Assembly: GCA_035222895.1 (NCBI GenBank)
Contig: JAVYIG010006601.1
Span: forward strand, 1-64,000
Length of the DNA: 64,000 nucleotides
Direction of reading: 5' to 3'
From: Strongylocentrotus droebachiensis
Taxonomy: Eukaryota; Echinodermata; Echinoidea; Camarodonta; Strongylocentrotidae
In this document: piece by piece, positions 48,301-61,200 of the stretch
Layout: the number at the start of each line of letters is the position of its first letter
How positions within the stretch are numbered: the first letter of the stretch is position 1
Notes under the pieces: generated by a model
What the model was told of the DNA's origin: nothing
Seen by the model: only the letters and a program-made list of their open reading frames with translations
Databases searched by the model: none
Program-made: the position numbers and the translations under genes

Positions 48301-51300
48301 GAAAATACACATGCACTCACTTACTCACTCACTCAAACATTCAATCCCACTCACCCCCACTCACCCCCCCCCCCCCCCCCTTTGTTTATCGATAACAAGT
48401 TATAATAACTGTTTCAAGCTACTGAAATTGTGACATTTAATTGGCTGAGAGCAAAATTGTCATCAAAATGTAGGATTTGTTATTGATAACAACTTTTATG
48501 AAACATGGCTCAGGGCCCCATTTCACAAAACTTGTCATATGACATGTTTTGTTATAAGCTACTGAAATCCTTGCTTCTAATTGGTTATCAGCAGATTTGT
48601 CACTGATTGTCATAATTTGTCATTGAAAAAAGGCTTTATGAAACAGGTCCTGATCATCTGCTATCTACATAGATATGAAACAACTTAGATATAACAAAAT
48701 CACACTTTTGGAGAGAATGTGACTTGTACAACGCAAGACAGGTCTTAACCCACTCATATACTTCAAGACAGAGTTGATGTCCATATTGCGTTTTATAAAC
48801 GATCAATTTGATTTGATTTGATTTGATTTGATTTATTTATTTCTGTTTGATTTTCTTTTTCTTTTGAAATTTTACAAATATATCACAAACAAAACATTGT
48901 AAATTTTACACATGACAAAAGAATATATGTAGAATAAAGTGAGACTGACGGTAACTAATCAAAACATCAATGTTCTTTTCTCTTTTTATGTCACATGAAT
49001 CTCTTTGCGATTACCCCTTTATCAAAAAGCAGCATTATGAATGTCACACAACTCTCCCTTCCCCCCCCCCCCCCCCTCTCTCTCTCTCTTACTCTCTCAC
49101 TCTCTCTTTCTATTTCCAGCTCTCTTTACCTCCCTCTGTTTTTTCTCACTTCATTTCCCTTTCACATGACAATCGCTCTCTCTCTCTCCCTCTTCTCTCT
49201 ACCTTTCTCTCTCTCTATTTCCTTCCCTCCCTCTCTCGCTCCCTCCCTCCCTCCATCACTCTCTCTATCTCTCTCTCTCTCACCCTCTCTCTCTACTTCT
49301 CTCTCTCTTCTCAAGCAAACAAGCTCAATTTGTAATAACAAGCAACATGTACTCACCAACGCCGTCGCTATCTGTATCTGTTTGGTCTGCATTGGGTATA
49401 ACCAAGCAATTATCAGCAATATCAATAATGCCATCGCCATCACTGAAACAAACAGGTTATAGGGAGCAAATAAGGAATCTTTACCCAAGCACATAAATGT
49501 TGCTGTAAACAAGGCAAATATACATGAATAATTTGCGATTAGCGTGAATTCCTGTTGATATTGCCAATAAAGACAATAACATATTGATTTCAACTGACTT
49601 TAACTCTTAAGCTGCCACCCATACAATGCACCCAATGCCACAGTGCTAATCCCTATTGTGCCAGCCACAAATCTCCTGTGTGCCAAGTTAATTTTAGGGT
49701 TGGTTCAAGTGCGTGTTATTTAAATCTTTACAAAAAATAAATCGATGAATTACTCGAGAAAATCCAATCTGACTGTTGTATACAAAGACGCGTAATCCAA
49801 AGCCGATAATCTGATGCACGCGATGGTACTTTCAATAGTGCTGCAAAAGCACTCAGCACGGTGCAATGGGCATGAACAATGACTGTTATTACATATGCTT
49901 GCTAGCGTGCACAAAGCAGAGTAGCGGTGGCTCGCTAGCATGAACGTAGCAATCAATCGGTAGCGCGCTCGCGTGCACAGAGCACTATAACAATAGCGCG
50001 CTAGCAGTCTCATGGCAGGATATGAGTTAAATAGTTATGGTGTTCATTTCCGTTCAAACAAATAAACAAACAAAACATTTTGAAATGTTGAAAAGCTTAT
50101 ATACTGTTCCTTGGTTGTAGAATGTTTTGTTATTTATGCAATTTAAATGTACTCGGAAAGAACATCAATAATTTATCCTTATTTTTATCATTATTTGCTT
50201 CAAATTTTATTTGTATGAAAAAAATGAGAGAATCACCTTGTAATGAAGTGAGTCTCACATATCATCGGTGGGGTGACAAAACCTTGTATCTCAAAAATCA
50301 TGAATTTTCAGGAGAGCGAAAAAGCCTTTCCTGTCTCTACATATTTAGTGCTGTGACACCGTCCTTTGTGTGGAATTTGTGAAGTAACCGAGACATGAGG
50401 CGTTCCATGGATTTATCAGGTGGTGTCGTAGGTCATTAGGTACACAATTATGCAAAAAAAAATCAAAATCTCAAAAAATTGAGATACAAGGTTTTGTCAC
50501 CCCACCGACGATATGTAACTTTATGATTGTTTCTTTATTATTTTGACTTTATACAATAAAGTAGTCCATGGAGGGCTAAATATTTTTTTTCGGAACATTC
50601 ATATAATGCTGCAAGTATAAGTATGAGTATGATAGCAGAGGGTGTTTCACAAAGACTAAGTTTAACTTTAAGTTGGAGTTAACTATGGCAGGCCTTTCAT
50701 GCCACTGCTTGCTCTCACCATTTACTGGCACTGGTCTCTCAAAGGAACCTACAAATCATGGTCACGAATCTACAGAATTTACATTGGTTGATAATTCATT
50801 ATTGAAGGATAAAATGTCATTTAAAGATCATAACGGTGACAGCCACCAGTGGCATTAAGGGCCTGCCATAGTTAAATCCAAACCAAAATTCGATCTTATT
50901 CTTTGTGAAACACCCCCCTGATGCAATCATTCTTACCGGTCTATATTGGTACCATCATAATCATCACAAGAATCTCCAAAACTATTTTGATCTGTGTCGG
51001 TCTGCGCCGAATTTGAGTTATCTGGACAGTTATCACAGACGTCTCCAACTCCATCACTATCGGAATCACTATCATCAGTGCTGTTGTACAGAGGGCAGTT
51101 ATCGTCGCCGTCTAAAATTCCTATGAAAAAAAGAAAACAATGGGGGTTGAAGGTCAAAGAATGGTTTTAGACTGGGTTACAGGTCAGGTCAGGTCAGTTG
51201 TCAGCCACCCCCTACCCTAGCATCATCAGAATTATCTCTCGGCCAATCAAATGCCACAATTTCAGCAGCTTAAAATAGTTATTGTTACTTGTTATTGATA

Positions 51301-54300
51301 ACTAGTTTTGTGAAACAGGGCCCTGACCAGAGGTGTTGAACTGAATGGAGTCATGAGGGCTGTCAAAGATCCCTATCTCAGATTCTAAACAAAATCCTGG
51401 ATTTAGCTCATGCTGCAATCATAGTTATAAACCTTTAGGTCAGTCAGCAATCCAATGACTTTTACAAGCCGATCACCTGTCTGCATGATTATCAAGATAT
51501 TTATAATTGTAATACAAATTAAAAAAAATGTTGGGAATTTCAACACCACAGTCTATTGGGGAAAATAAGTATGGTAAAACCGGTCACTCAAAGATCTTTG
51601 CTTTTTTGAGGCAATTTATGATCATTTGAAGCGCAATTTGTTGAGGGCTTCAATTTTACACCATACAGACACGGCATGATAACAGGTAGGGCCATGTATC
51701 TCAGATTTAACATTGTTAAACGATGCCTTTAATATAAATCTATAAAAGGGTGAGTCAAGATAAATTAAGATCTCGTACCATCTTCATCGTCATCATCATC
51801 ACACTCATCGCCCTCTCCATCACCGTCGGTATCGACCTGGTCCGGGTCGTAGGTCAAAGGGCAGACATCACAATCATCACCATAGCCGTCGCCATCTGTA
51901 TCATCTTGATCCTGATTAGATACATACTGACAGTTATCCTGTAATAGTAAATGAAAATAATGATCATTATCATAACATAATGATAATGACTATTATCATT
52001 ACAAAATAGTTGTGACTATCAATATAACAGTAGTGAGTATTATCTAGCCATCCATTATAAAAAAGTTGGGTTCTCAAATTCGAAGCTTCTGCATCACATG
52101 AAGTGTTAGATTATAATTAAACTGTTTAAATGAATGCAAAATGAACTCACCTCTTGATCATAGATGTTATCATTATCATCATCCCTATCACAGTCATCTC
52201 CAATCTGATCACCGTCGACATCTTCCTGCCCGCTGTTCGGTACAAACTCACAATTATCTGCCTTGCATTCATTGCTTGAACCATCACTGCATTCAAGCGA
52301 CACCACGGGTCGGCCGTCCATATCGATATCCACTCCACAGAACTCACCATTACCAGCATGACCATCATTGCACTGAGAGAAAATTTAATATATTTTTTTT
52401 TTATTTGTCCATAAAATGTCACTAATGTCCTTTGGCAAGACGTTGATTTACATTTGCCACACTCAACCAAGGTGATGTAAATAGTTACCTGGCAGGAATT
52501 AATTCCTTGAAATGCTAGAGCGCAGTAATGGCAGCCGTGCTAAAGCCAGGGTAATAATAGGGAGCGCCAGGAGTCATAAAGTCTGACAGACATGAGCGTT
52601 ATACAAGAGCCCACTATTATTATCATTATTATTATTATAAAGGTGATATAGAGATTTAACACTGGATTTTTACAAGCAATAAAAGACTAGAGAACAACAA
52701 GAATAGTAATTGTAGAAATACAATATGCATGACAAATAAACATGACCAAAATCTAGAATAACACTGTGCATTGGTTGATATGATATCGACTAAGTACATT
52801 TTTTGCACGAAAGTTCAGATTCATTTTTGTTTATTCCATTATTTTATATATTTTTGTTACATGTTATTATTTGTATTCCCCTTAATTGTCTAAATTAATG
52901 TCTTTATTGAGAGCAACAAGTCATGAAGGTATGTCAACATATGAGGTCATTTGAACATGATTTGAGTTTGTTTTCATTTTATTTGTATTTCCCTTAATTG
53001 TCTAAATTAATGTTTTCATTGAGAGCAAAAATTCATGAAGGTATGTCAATTGAAATGTATATTTCTTACCTCACAAGTAAATGTACCTGCTCCTGTTGAC
53101 GTGCAGGTTGCGTTGTCATGGCAATTATCCAAACTCAAAGCACAGTAGTCTCCTGGTGTACAACCAACAACAGTGTTTCCAAGATAGCCAGGTGGACACG
53201 TACCACAAGAATAACTCCCCTGGAAATATATTCAGGAGAACAAAAATATGAGAGTGAGAAGAGGGGGGGGGGGGGGGGGGGGAGGGGAGGAGAGGAGCAG
53301 GGAGAGGAGAGGACAGAAGAAGAGACAAGACAAGATTTGAAGAAAATGAATAGAAAATTTGAACCCTACCAACAAGAGTATTAACAAGATAGCCGGGTGG
53401 ACACGTACCACAAAAATAACTCCCTGGAAATATATTCAGGAGAACAAAAATATGGGAGTGAGAAGGGAAGAGAAAGGAGAGGAGAGGAGAGAAGAGAAGA
53501 GAAGAGTTGAAAAGAGAGGAGAGGAGAGAAGAGGAGAGGAGAGAAGAGGAGAGAAGAGGAGAGAAGAGGAGAAGAGAGGAGAGAAGAAAAGAGATTAAAA
53601 GAGTTGAAGAAGAGAGGAGAGCAGAGCAGAGGGGTAGAAGAAGAATAGAGATTGAAACCCTATACCAACAATAGTATTATAAAGACAAAGTATAAAAATA
53701 AAGGATAATGATTATCTTACCACTGTATTAATACATTCCACTTCAGGATCACAGCCTCCGTTGTCTATAGCGCACTCGTCTACATCAGAACACACCTGCA
53801 GATGCACAACAACAGAACAACACAAACTTAGGTGAAATACATATTTCATGGTGGCAGCGGCGGGATACCAAAGTAAGAGATTACATGTACAGTGAAACCT
53901 GTCTATAAAGACCACCCAAGGGAGACAAGAAAAGTGGTCTTTGTTGAGAGTACTAGTCATAATTCATTCTGGATTGTTTATCCTGCAGTAGGTTGATTTT
54001 TTGAACCAGCAAAATAAAATAAAAAATCACAAAATCTTGCTGGAAATCATCTTTAATAAAAACCACAACTCTCATTTGCACAAAGTGACCATGATGTCAG
54101 GCCTCTGTACCTTGACTTCCTTATCCTTCAATGCTCATTAATCAGCCCCCATACATTTTCTACCAAAACCAAAACCGTTTGGCACATGTCATATATTTGT
54201 AATCTTAACATTCAGTGTAGGTTTTGTTGGATTCTGTGAGATTTTATTTTCTATCATTACCAGAACTCAAGCTTATCTTTAAGCACATAGAACTATACAT

Positions 54301-57300
54301 CTAGCACTACATCCATAAGTTTGGGAGTGAAAATAAACAAATGCAAAATATATTTCTAAATTCCTGAACAACGTTTCATTAAAAATTCCATTTCATTATT
54401 CTTGATTAAGGCCAATACAACTACAAAGAAATTGTGTAACCGGAATCCAATATACTCAGTAATCTATATCAGTAAAGCGCTTTGAGAGGGCCTGCAGTCC
54501 TGAAAAGCGCTATATAAGAACAAACTATTATTGTTATTATCATTATATCTACCATCGCATAGGGGACTGGATGATTAAATACATTAGGGTATGACAGAAT
54601 GCAGTAGTCATCAAGTTAAAGCTACCATACCTGAGTATTAGCATTGGCGTAATCCAGTCCAATCCCATGAGGTGTTTCACCCTCGTAACCAAGAGGGCAG
54701 GCTCCACATTCAAAGCCAGGTTCAAAGTTCACACAGGCGCTGGTGTTGAAACATGGATTAGCTTCTTCACACTGGAGAAAGAAAAAGAAAAAAAAACAGA
54801 AAATATTCACATGATTTCAAGTGATTATTAAATCACTCTTTACCGTATTTATATCCACAGAATTTTCTCTACTCCCAGTATAGCCCTTAGAGCAGTCTAG
54901 ACACATGTATGTTCCATCTCCCCTCTCCCTATCTCTCTCTCCCCTCCTCCCCCCCCCCCCCTCCTCTCTCCCCTCTCTCTCTATCTCTCTCTGCCTCTCT
55001 CTGTACCTCTCTCCCTTCCTTCTTTCCTTACCTCATTTATATCCACACAATCATCTCCACTCCCAGTGTAGCCCTTAGGGCAGTCCAGACACCTGTAAGT
55101 CCCTGATCCTCCCTCCCCTTCCCCTCCTCTCCCCTTCTCTCCATCTCTCTCCCTCCTCCCCCTCCCCACCTCCCCTCCCCTTCTCTCTCTCTCTCTCCCC
55201 CTCCCCCTCTCTCTCTCCCTTCTTTCCTTACCTCATTTATATCCACACAATCATCTCCACTCCCAGTGTAGCCCTTAGGGCAGTCCAGACACCCGTACGT
55301 CCCTGATCCTCCCTCCCCTTCCCCCTCCTCTCCCCTTCTCTCCAGCTCTCTCCCTCCTCCCCCTCCCCACCTCCCTCTCTCTTGCTCTCTCTTTCTCTCT
55401 CTCTCTCTCCCCTCTGTCTCTCCCTCCCTACCCCACACATTCTCTCCCTCTTCTCTTTTTTAGCTCATTTATATCCACACAATCATCTCCACTCCCAGTG
55501 TAGCCCTTAGGGCAGTCCAGACACCTGTACGTTCCTGCTCCTCCCTCCCCTCCCCCCTCCTCTCCCCTTCTCTCCAGCTCTCTCCCTCCTCCCCCTCCCC
55601 TCCCCTTCTCTCTCTTTCTCTCCCCCCCCCCCCCTCTCTCTCCTCTCTTTCCTTACCTCATTTATATCCACACAATCATCTCCACCTCCAGTATATCCCT
55701 TAGGGCAGTCCAGGCACCTGTACGTTCCTGCTCCTCCGGTATTAACACAGACCACACCCTCCGTACAGGGTCCAGGCTCCGTGAAACAAGGACCTAGATC
55801 CAAAAGGACATAAATATTATTTAATTCAATTCAATTTAAATCATTTTATTTCCATAACTCACACAAAAAATGAATAAAAGGCTTGAATAAAATTGATATT
55901 AAATGACATTTGCAAAGTAACATAGAAAATGAAACATATTAGTAATTATACACTTTTAAATATGGATAAGTATTCAAAGCAATGATTACTTATATCCATA
56001 ATAAACCCTTCTGTGTCATAAACTTTACAAATAATTACCAAACCAGTTTCAAGAGTCAGGTTTGACATTGATTTATTTTTTCATCGTTAGAATGGGAAAA
56101 AAAACTCCCTTACACTCAAAGAGGAGTACCCATTATCAGGCGCGTAGCCACAGGGGGGCACGGGGGGGGGGGGGGGCACGTGCCCCCCCTAAAATTTCCA
56201 GGATCGGTTGAAATTTTGTAGACCCCTTTTTTTGACCTCGATCGATTACATGTATGTGCCCCCCCAAACATCAAACTCTGGCTACGCGCCTGCCCATTAT
56301 GATCCCACTACTGCTAGCCCGTGTCATGCAAACAATAACTCAGTAAAGAGCATGGTCAAATGGCTTTCTCTCTTGTACAATCTTTCTATGGTGAAAACTC
56401 TTTGGAGCTTCATGTAATGACTAACCAATCAAAAGATACTTCCGGTGACAGAACTTTCTCTGTCAACTAGCTACAGGTAATACTAGCCTTAAAGATACAT
56501 TGAAATGAGGGTAAAACCAGCCCTAAATATATACATGTATATGACATTGGGGTACATCTGAGGGGCTTGTAAACATTTAGATGACATGAAAGTATAACAC
56601 TCTTAGATAACAGAAGCAACTTCCGGTGACGTAACTATTTCTCTCAACCACCTCATGGTGAAACTAACCCTAACGATAGATAATGGCACAGGGGTAAATT
56701 TGGTTTGTCATTTAGATGACACAAAATTATAAGACTTTTAGATATCACTGACAACCCCTCTAGATAATACTCACAATCAGCCTCCGATAGACACGTCTTA
56801 CACAGGTCACATGACCCTTCACTATATTCACTGATCTGACAGGGGGCGCACTCCGTCTTGCCTTCTGTGCTACCGTACCCGCTGTCACAGCACGCGCACT
56901 CAGACTGCTCGGTCTCGTTGTTGAAGGAGCCGGGAGCACACGCTTTACAAAACTCTGTAAATGGAAATGACATTTCATTTCATTTTTTTTCATATTTCTC
57001 ATAATACATATACATTTCAAAATAAAGTACAAGTTGTTTTGGGGGTGATGAAATTACAATCAATAATACATAATAAATGACATCAAGATAAGTGGTCAAT
57101 ATAGAGTACTGATTTAACTGAGAGAAATATGATGGGACCTGCATGAAAGCAAGCTTGTAAAGCTGTAGGCCCCAGTGAAATAATTTGTGGTAATGAATGG
57201 AGGACGGATATAAATAGTGACCAATCCAAATAAAGGGAAAGAAAAAAGAAACATGCGGTGGTGCTGTTTATATTGTTCTTCCTTTTCTTACAATGTAGAC

Positions 57301-58245
57301 TAGTACATGTAAAAATTGTTGTACAATGGGTACTCAGCTCGTAAACAAACATTACAGATAATAATAAAATGACTACATTTGTACATACATATACATACAT
57401 ACATGACTTGCTTTGTTTCATTATCATTATCGAAGGAAGCATTTTTCCTCTTAGGAGCGGTTACTGATTTTCCCACCATGACGACATCCCCCTCCCTCCC
57501 TCAGTTTCTTCTTGTCTCTTTCTTTCCTCACTATTTCTTTCAATGAAATCTTCCTTTCCCTCTTATGCAACCCACTTCCAGATCTTTTCACAGGTTCATC
57601 ATCTTCCCTTCTCAACACATCACATGACCCATACATCTTGATAAATATATTTTGTATACGACATGTATAAACTTCTCTCTCTTTTCACTCTCTTTCTTCT
57701 TCATCCTTTCTCTCTTTATGTTTCTACCTCAATCTTTCTTATCCTCTATTTTACTTCTTTGAACATTGTATCTGCCTCAGTGTCACTTTCCCAATCTTTC
57801 CTTTTTCCTTTTTCAATTTCTTTCTACCGGTATATGTTTTACTCTTTATATCTTTCTATCTGCTGCTCTCTCTCTCTCTCTCTCTCTCTATCCCTGACAT
57901 CTTTATAGTGAGTATATATATGCACAATTACTCTCTCTCTTTCTCTCCCCTAGATCACTCTCTCTTCCTCCTTTACATCTTTAAAGCGAGTATATATATA
58001 TATATATATATATATCCACAATTACTCTCTCTCTGTCTCTCTTTCTCTCTCTCCCTTATTAACATCTTTAAAGCAATTATTTACCTGTATCGTAGCCCTG
58101 TGAGAATTTTCCAGTTGGACAGATCAATTTCATACCATCGAAACAGGCTGATCCTGCCTCGCAGGTTGTACACTCACTTGGACAGTACTACATGTACAAA
58201 TAAAGGGAGAAAACAGGAATTAAAAAAATTATTGCGTTCTATTTT

Positions 58246-58278
<33 letters not shown>

Positions 58279-61200
58279 TGCTCTCTCACACTCGCTCTTT
58301 TTTTTTTCTCTCTCTCTCTCTCTCTCTCTGATTGGATACCAACAAAACAAAATATTGCACACTCACTAAGAGAAAACAGAACCAGATAAGTTATCTCTAA
58401 ACCTATTTCTCTCTGGTTCTTTGCATTTACGATTTGATATACCATCCAAATAAGCCGATTCTGCTTCACTTTGAAAAGTAGTCCCGACACTTGAAAAGTC
58501 TTGACAGATCAACTTACGCCAATGTTAACAAATTGAGAGTTGCATTCTCACAAAATTCCAGAAGAAAAATTCCAAGGCCACTGTCTTATAAAGAGTTGAT
58601 ATTAATGGCAATTAATTTGTGATTGATATCAATTGCAACTTTGTACGTAAGAGATAGGGGACTGCAAACTTGATCAGAGGATTGATTGATTTGGATCAAC
58701 TGCAACTCTTTATAAGATGGAGCCCAGGGGGTGTTTCACAAAACTTGTCATCAGTGACAAATGACAGTTTTGTTATAAGCTACTGAAATCCTTGCATCTG
58801 ATTGGTTATCAGCAGATTTGTCACTGATTTTTGTCATTTGTCATTGAAAAAAGGCTTTGTGAAACGCCCTCCAGGATAATGAAATAAATATGAAGATAAA
58901 TAACGCAGTAGTGGAGGATATAAGTTAATTACCATTTCTGTCAAAAAAATAAATGAGCGATTGCATGACGAGTGCAAAACAAAAATAAATAGAATTGAAT
59001 TGAATTTCATCTTGGTTTAAACAGTTTTGTATTCTTTTTGTGAATGTGTTCTCTGCTGTTAATAAAAATAGTCCATTGATTTAAACCATGCGAGTCATTT
59101 CGTGCACTGTGTTTCAATATCGTTTTAGTGGTATTTAAGTGTCACAAACAAAAGATAGTTGTGTAGTGTTACAGAGAGTGATTTATTACCAGTGAGGCTA
59201 TATACTGCCCTCTTTTGATGACAACATTATAAGTATGTCTTTTCTTCAATCTCATAAACGATCTTGTCACACACTGTATGGAGAAAGAGGAACTTTCAAA
59301 TTAAAATTAATCTGATTTTCTTAATCAGGCACTTTCTGCCTTATCAGTATCTACATGTAAATCTACTTACCGTTGTGTTACATGTAGCATAGGTGTAGGT
59401 AGGGCAATGTGTAGCATACCCGTCCTCACAGAGCTGAAAGACAAAACAGAACATCATTTTACTAATCAGATCTATTAAGGTACAGAATTGCGTAATGTAC
59501 ATGAGATGTAACAAAAACTTTCTATTAAAGTTTAATATGTTGTTGCAACCTATTATATATTTTTTTTGTGGAAAAGTGTGGTGAATCATTTACAGTAAAC
59601 AAGTGATTATCCATTTATTTAAACATATTTGTGGCTTACACCCAGTAAATAAGATCGATTGATCGATCTGTATTGAAAAACAAGTCAGAAAAAATCTTGG
59701 AGCAAGCGGGACTTGAACCTGCATCTACTGCTTGCCGGGCAGCGACTCTACCACCAGGCCATCACTATGAACTATGAAGTCATGATGAACTAGAAACAAA
59801 TACCCAAGCTCTCCTGATTGGAGAAAATGATTATCCATTATTTTCATTAAATTTGTAAATTCCTGTTTATGTCAAGGTTGTGATTATATCGACTCCCAAA
59901 TACTCCAAAATATATCCTTCTTATAAAATCATTACTCCAAAACGATAAAATATACTATTGCCTTATAAGTGTTCTTGATTATTGAAATATTACATATCAA
60001 GTGGAAAAATATAAATGAAGAAATTAGAAATATACGCTATCTTACGATATAATCATTTGAAATATGATAATATACAATCAATTAAAAAACAATAAGATTA
60101 CACTCTGTAGCATGAGCAAATGAATGCTACCTTGTAAAATCATTATCAAAAATCTGACCACATTTCTCAATTTCTGCATGTCTGTATGCGAGGAATAAAA
60201 CAAAGATGAACTAAGCTCGCGTATTGCTCCGTATTAATGGCAAGCCGTTTTAACATTTATTCCTCTTTCTTGATATCAAGAATTGAATTCTCGAAATCAA
60301 GAAATGAATTCTTGATATCAAGAATTACCATTGCTTTACAACAGAAAATCATTTCTTGATATCAAGAGTTAGGAATAAATGTGAAAACAGCTTGCCATAA
60401 ATATGCAGCAATACGCGAGCCAAATATGCAAAGGTGTGACTGAGGCATAAGATATGTTCTCTTTGAAATAACTGAATGCCTTACCCATCCAACAGGGCAT
60501 GTAGTACACTCCGATGCATGACCAAATGAATGTTCAGTAGGAGATCGATCGCAGTCCTCTGATGGAGGGTCGCATCGACCACAAGGGCGCTGAAGACCGT
60601 CCCCTATACAGTAGTTGGTTGTCTCACATCGCTCGCACTGCGATAAATCTATAAAAAAAAATAAACACAATGTTCATAATATGCAGTAAATATAAAATGT
60701 AGTAAAAAATAAAATGTGGTAAAAATAAAATGTAGTAAAATATAATATGTTGTAAAATTAGGGGCCTTAGAAGCCCCCCCCCCCCCCCCCCCCCCCCCCC
60801 CGGGCTATGCAGTTTCAAAATAGCCCGGGCTAAATAGGGTTAAAATTGCATGTAATAACACTTCATAAAAACACTGGCTAATATTCACAACTGGGTTTAA
60901 CCTCACACAAGTTACTGGTGTAAATACCAGATACACCCTACAAAGCAACTAAAAGATATATCAGTATTACTTCCAAATATCAACTTACGTCTAAACCTTC
61001 TCTCTGTGGTGCATCCTAATAATTCGAACCTGAGAGCAATTTCATCGTTCCATGTCAGAGGGTAGAGTCGGATATAACGAGCGTAGACTTGATCAAAGGT
61101 GTTCCTCTTCACTGTGTTCTGATCAGTGTTTCCTGTGAAAGTCTGTAAAAACAGAAAAGACAGTTTTTCTTTTAAAAGTAACACATATAAATGCATTCCC

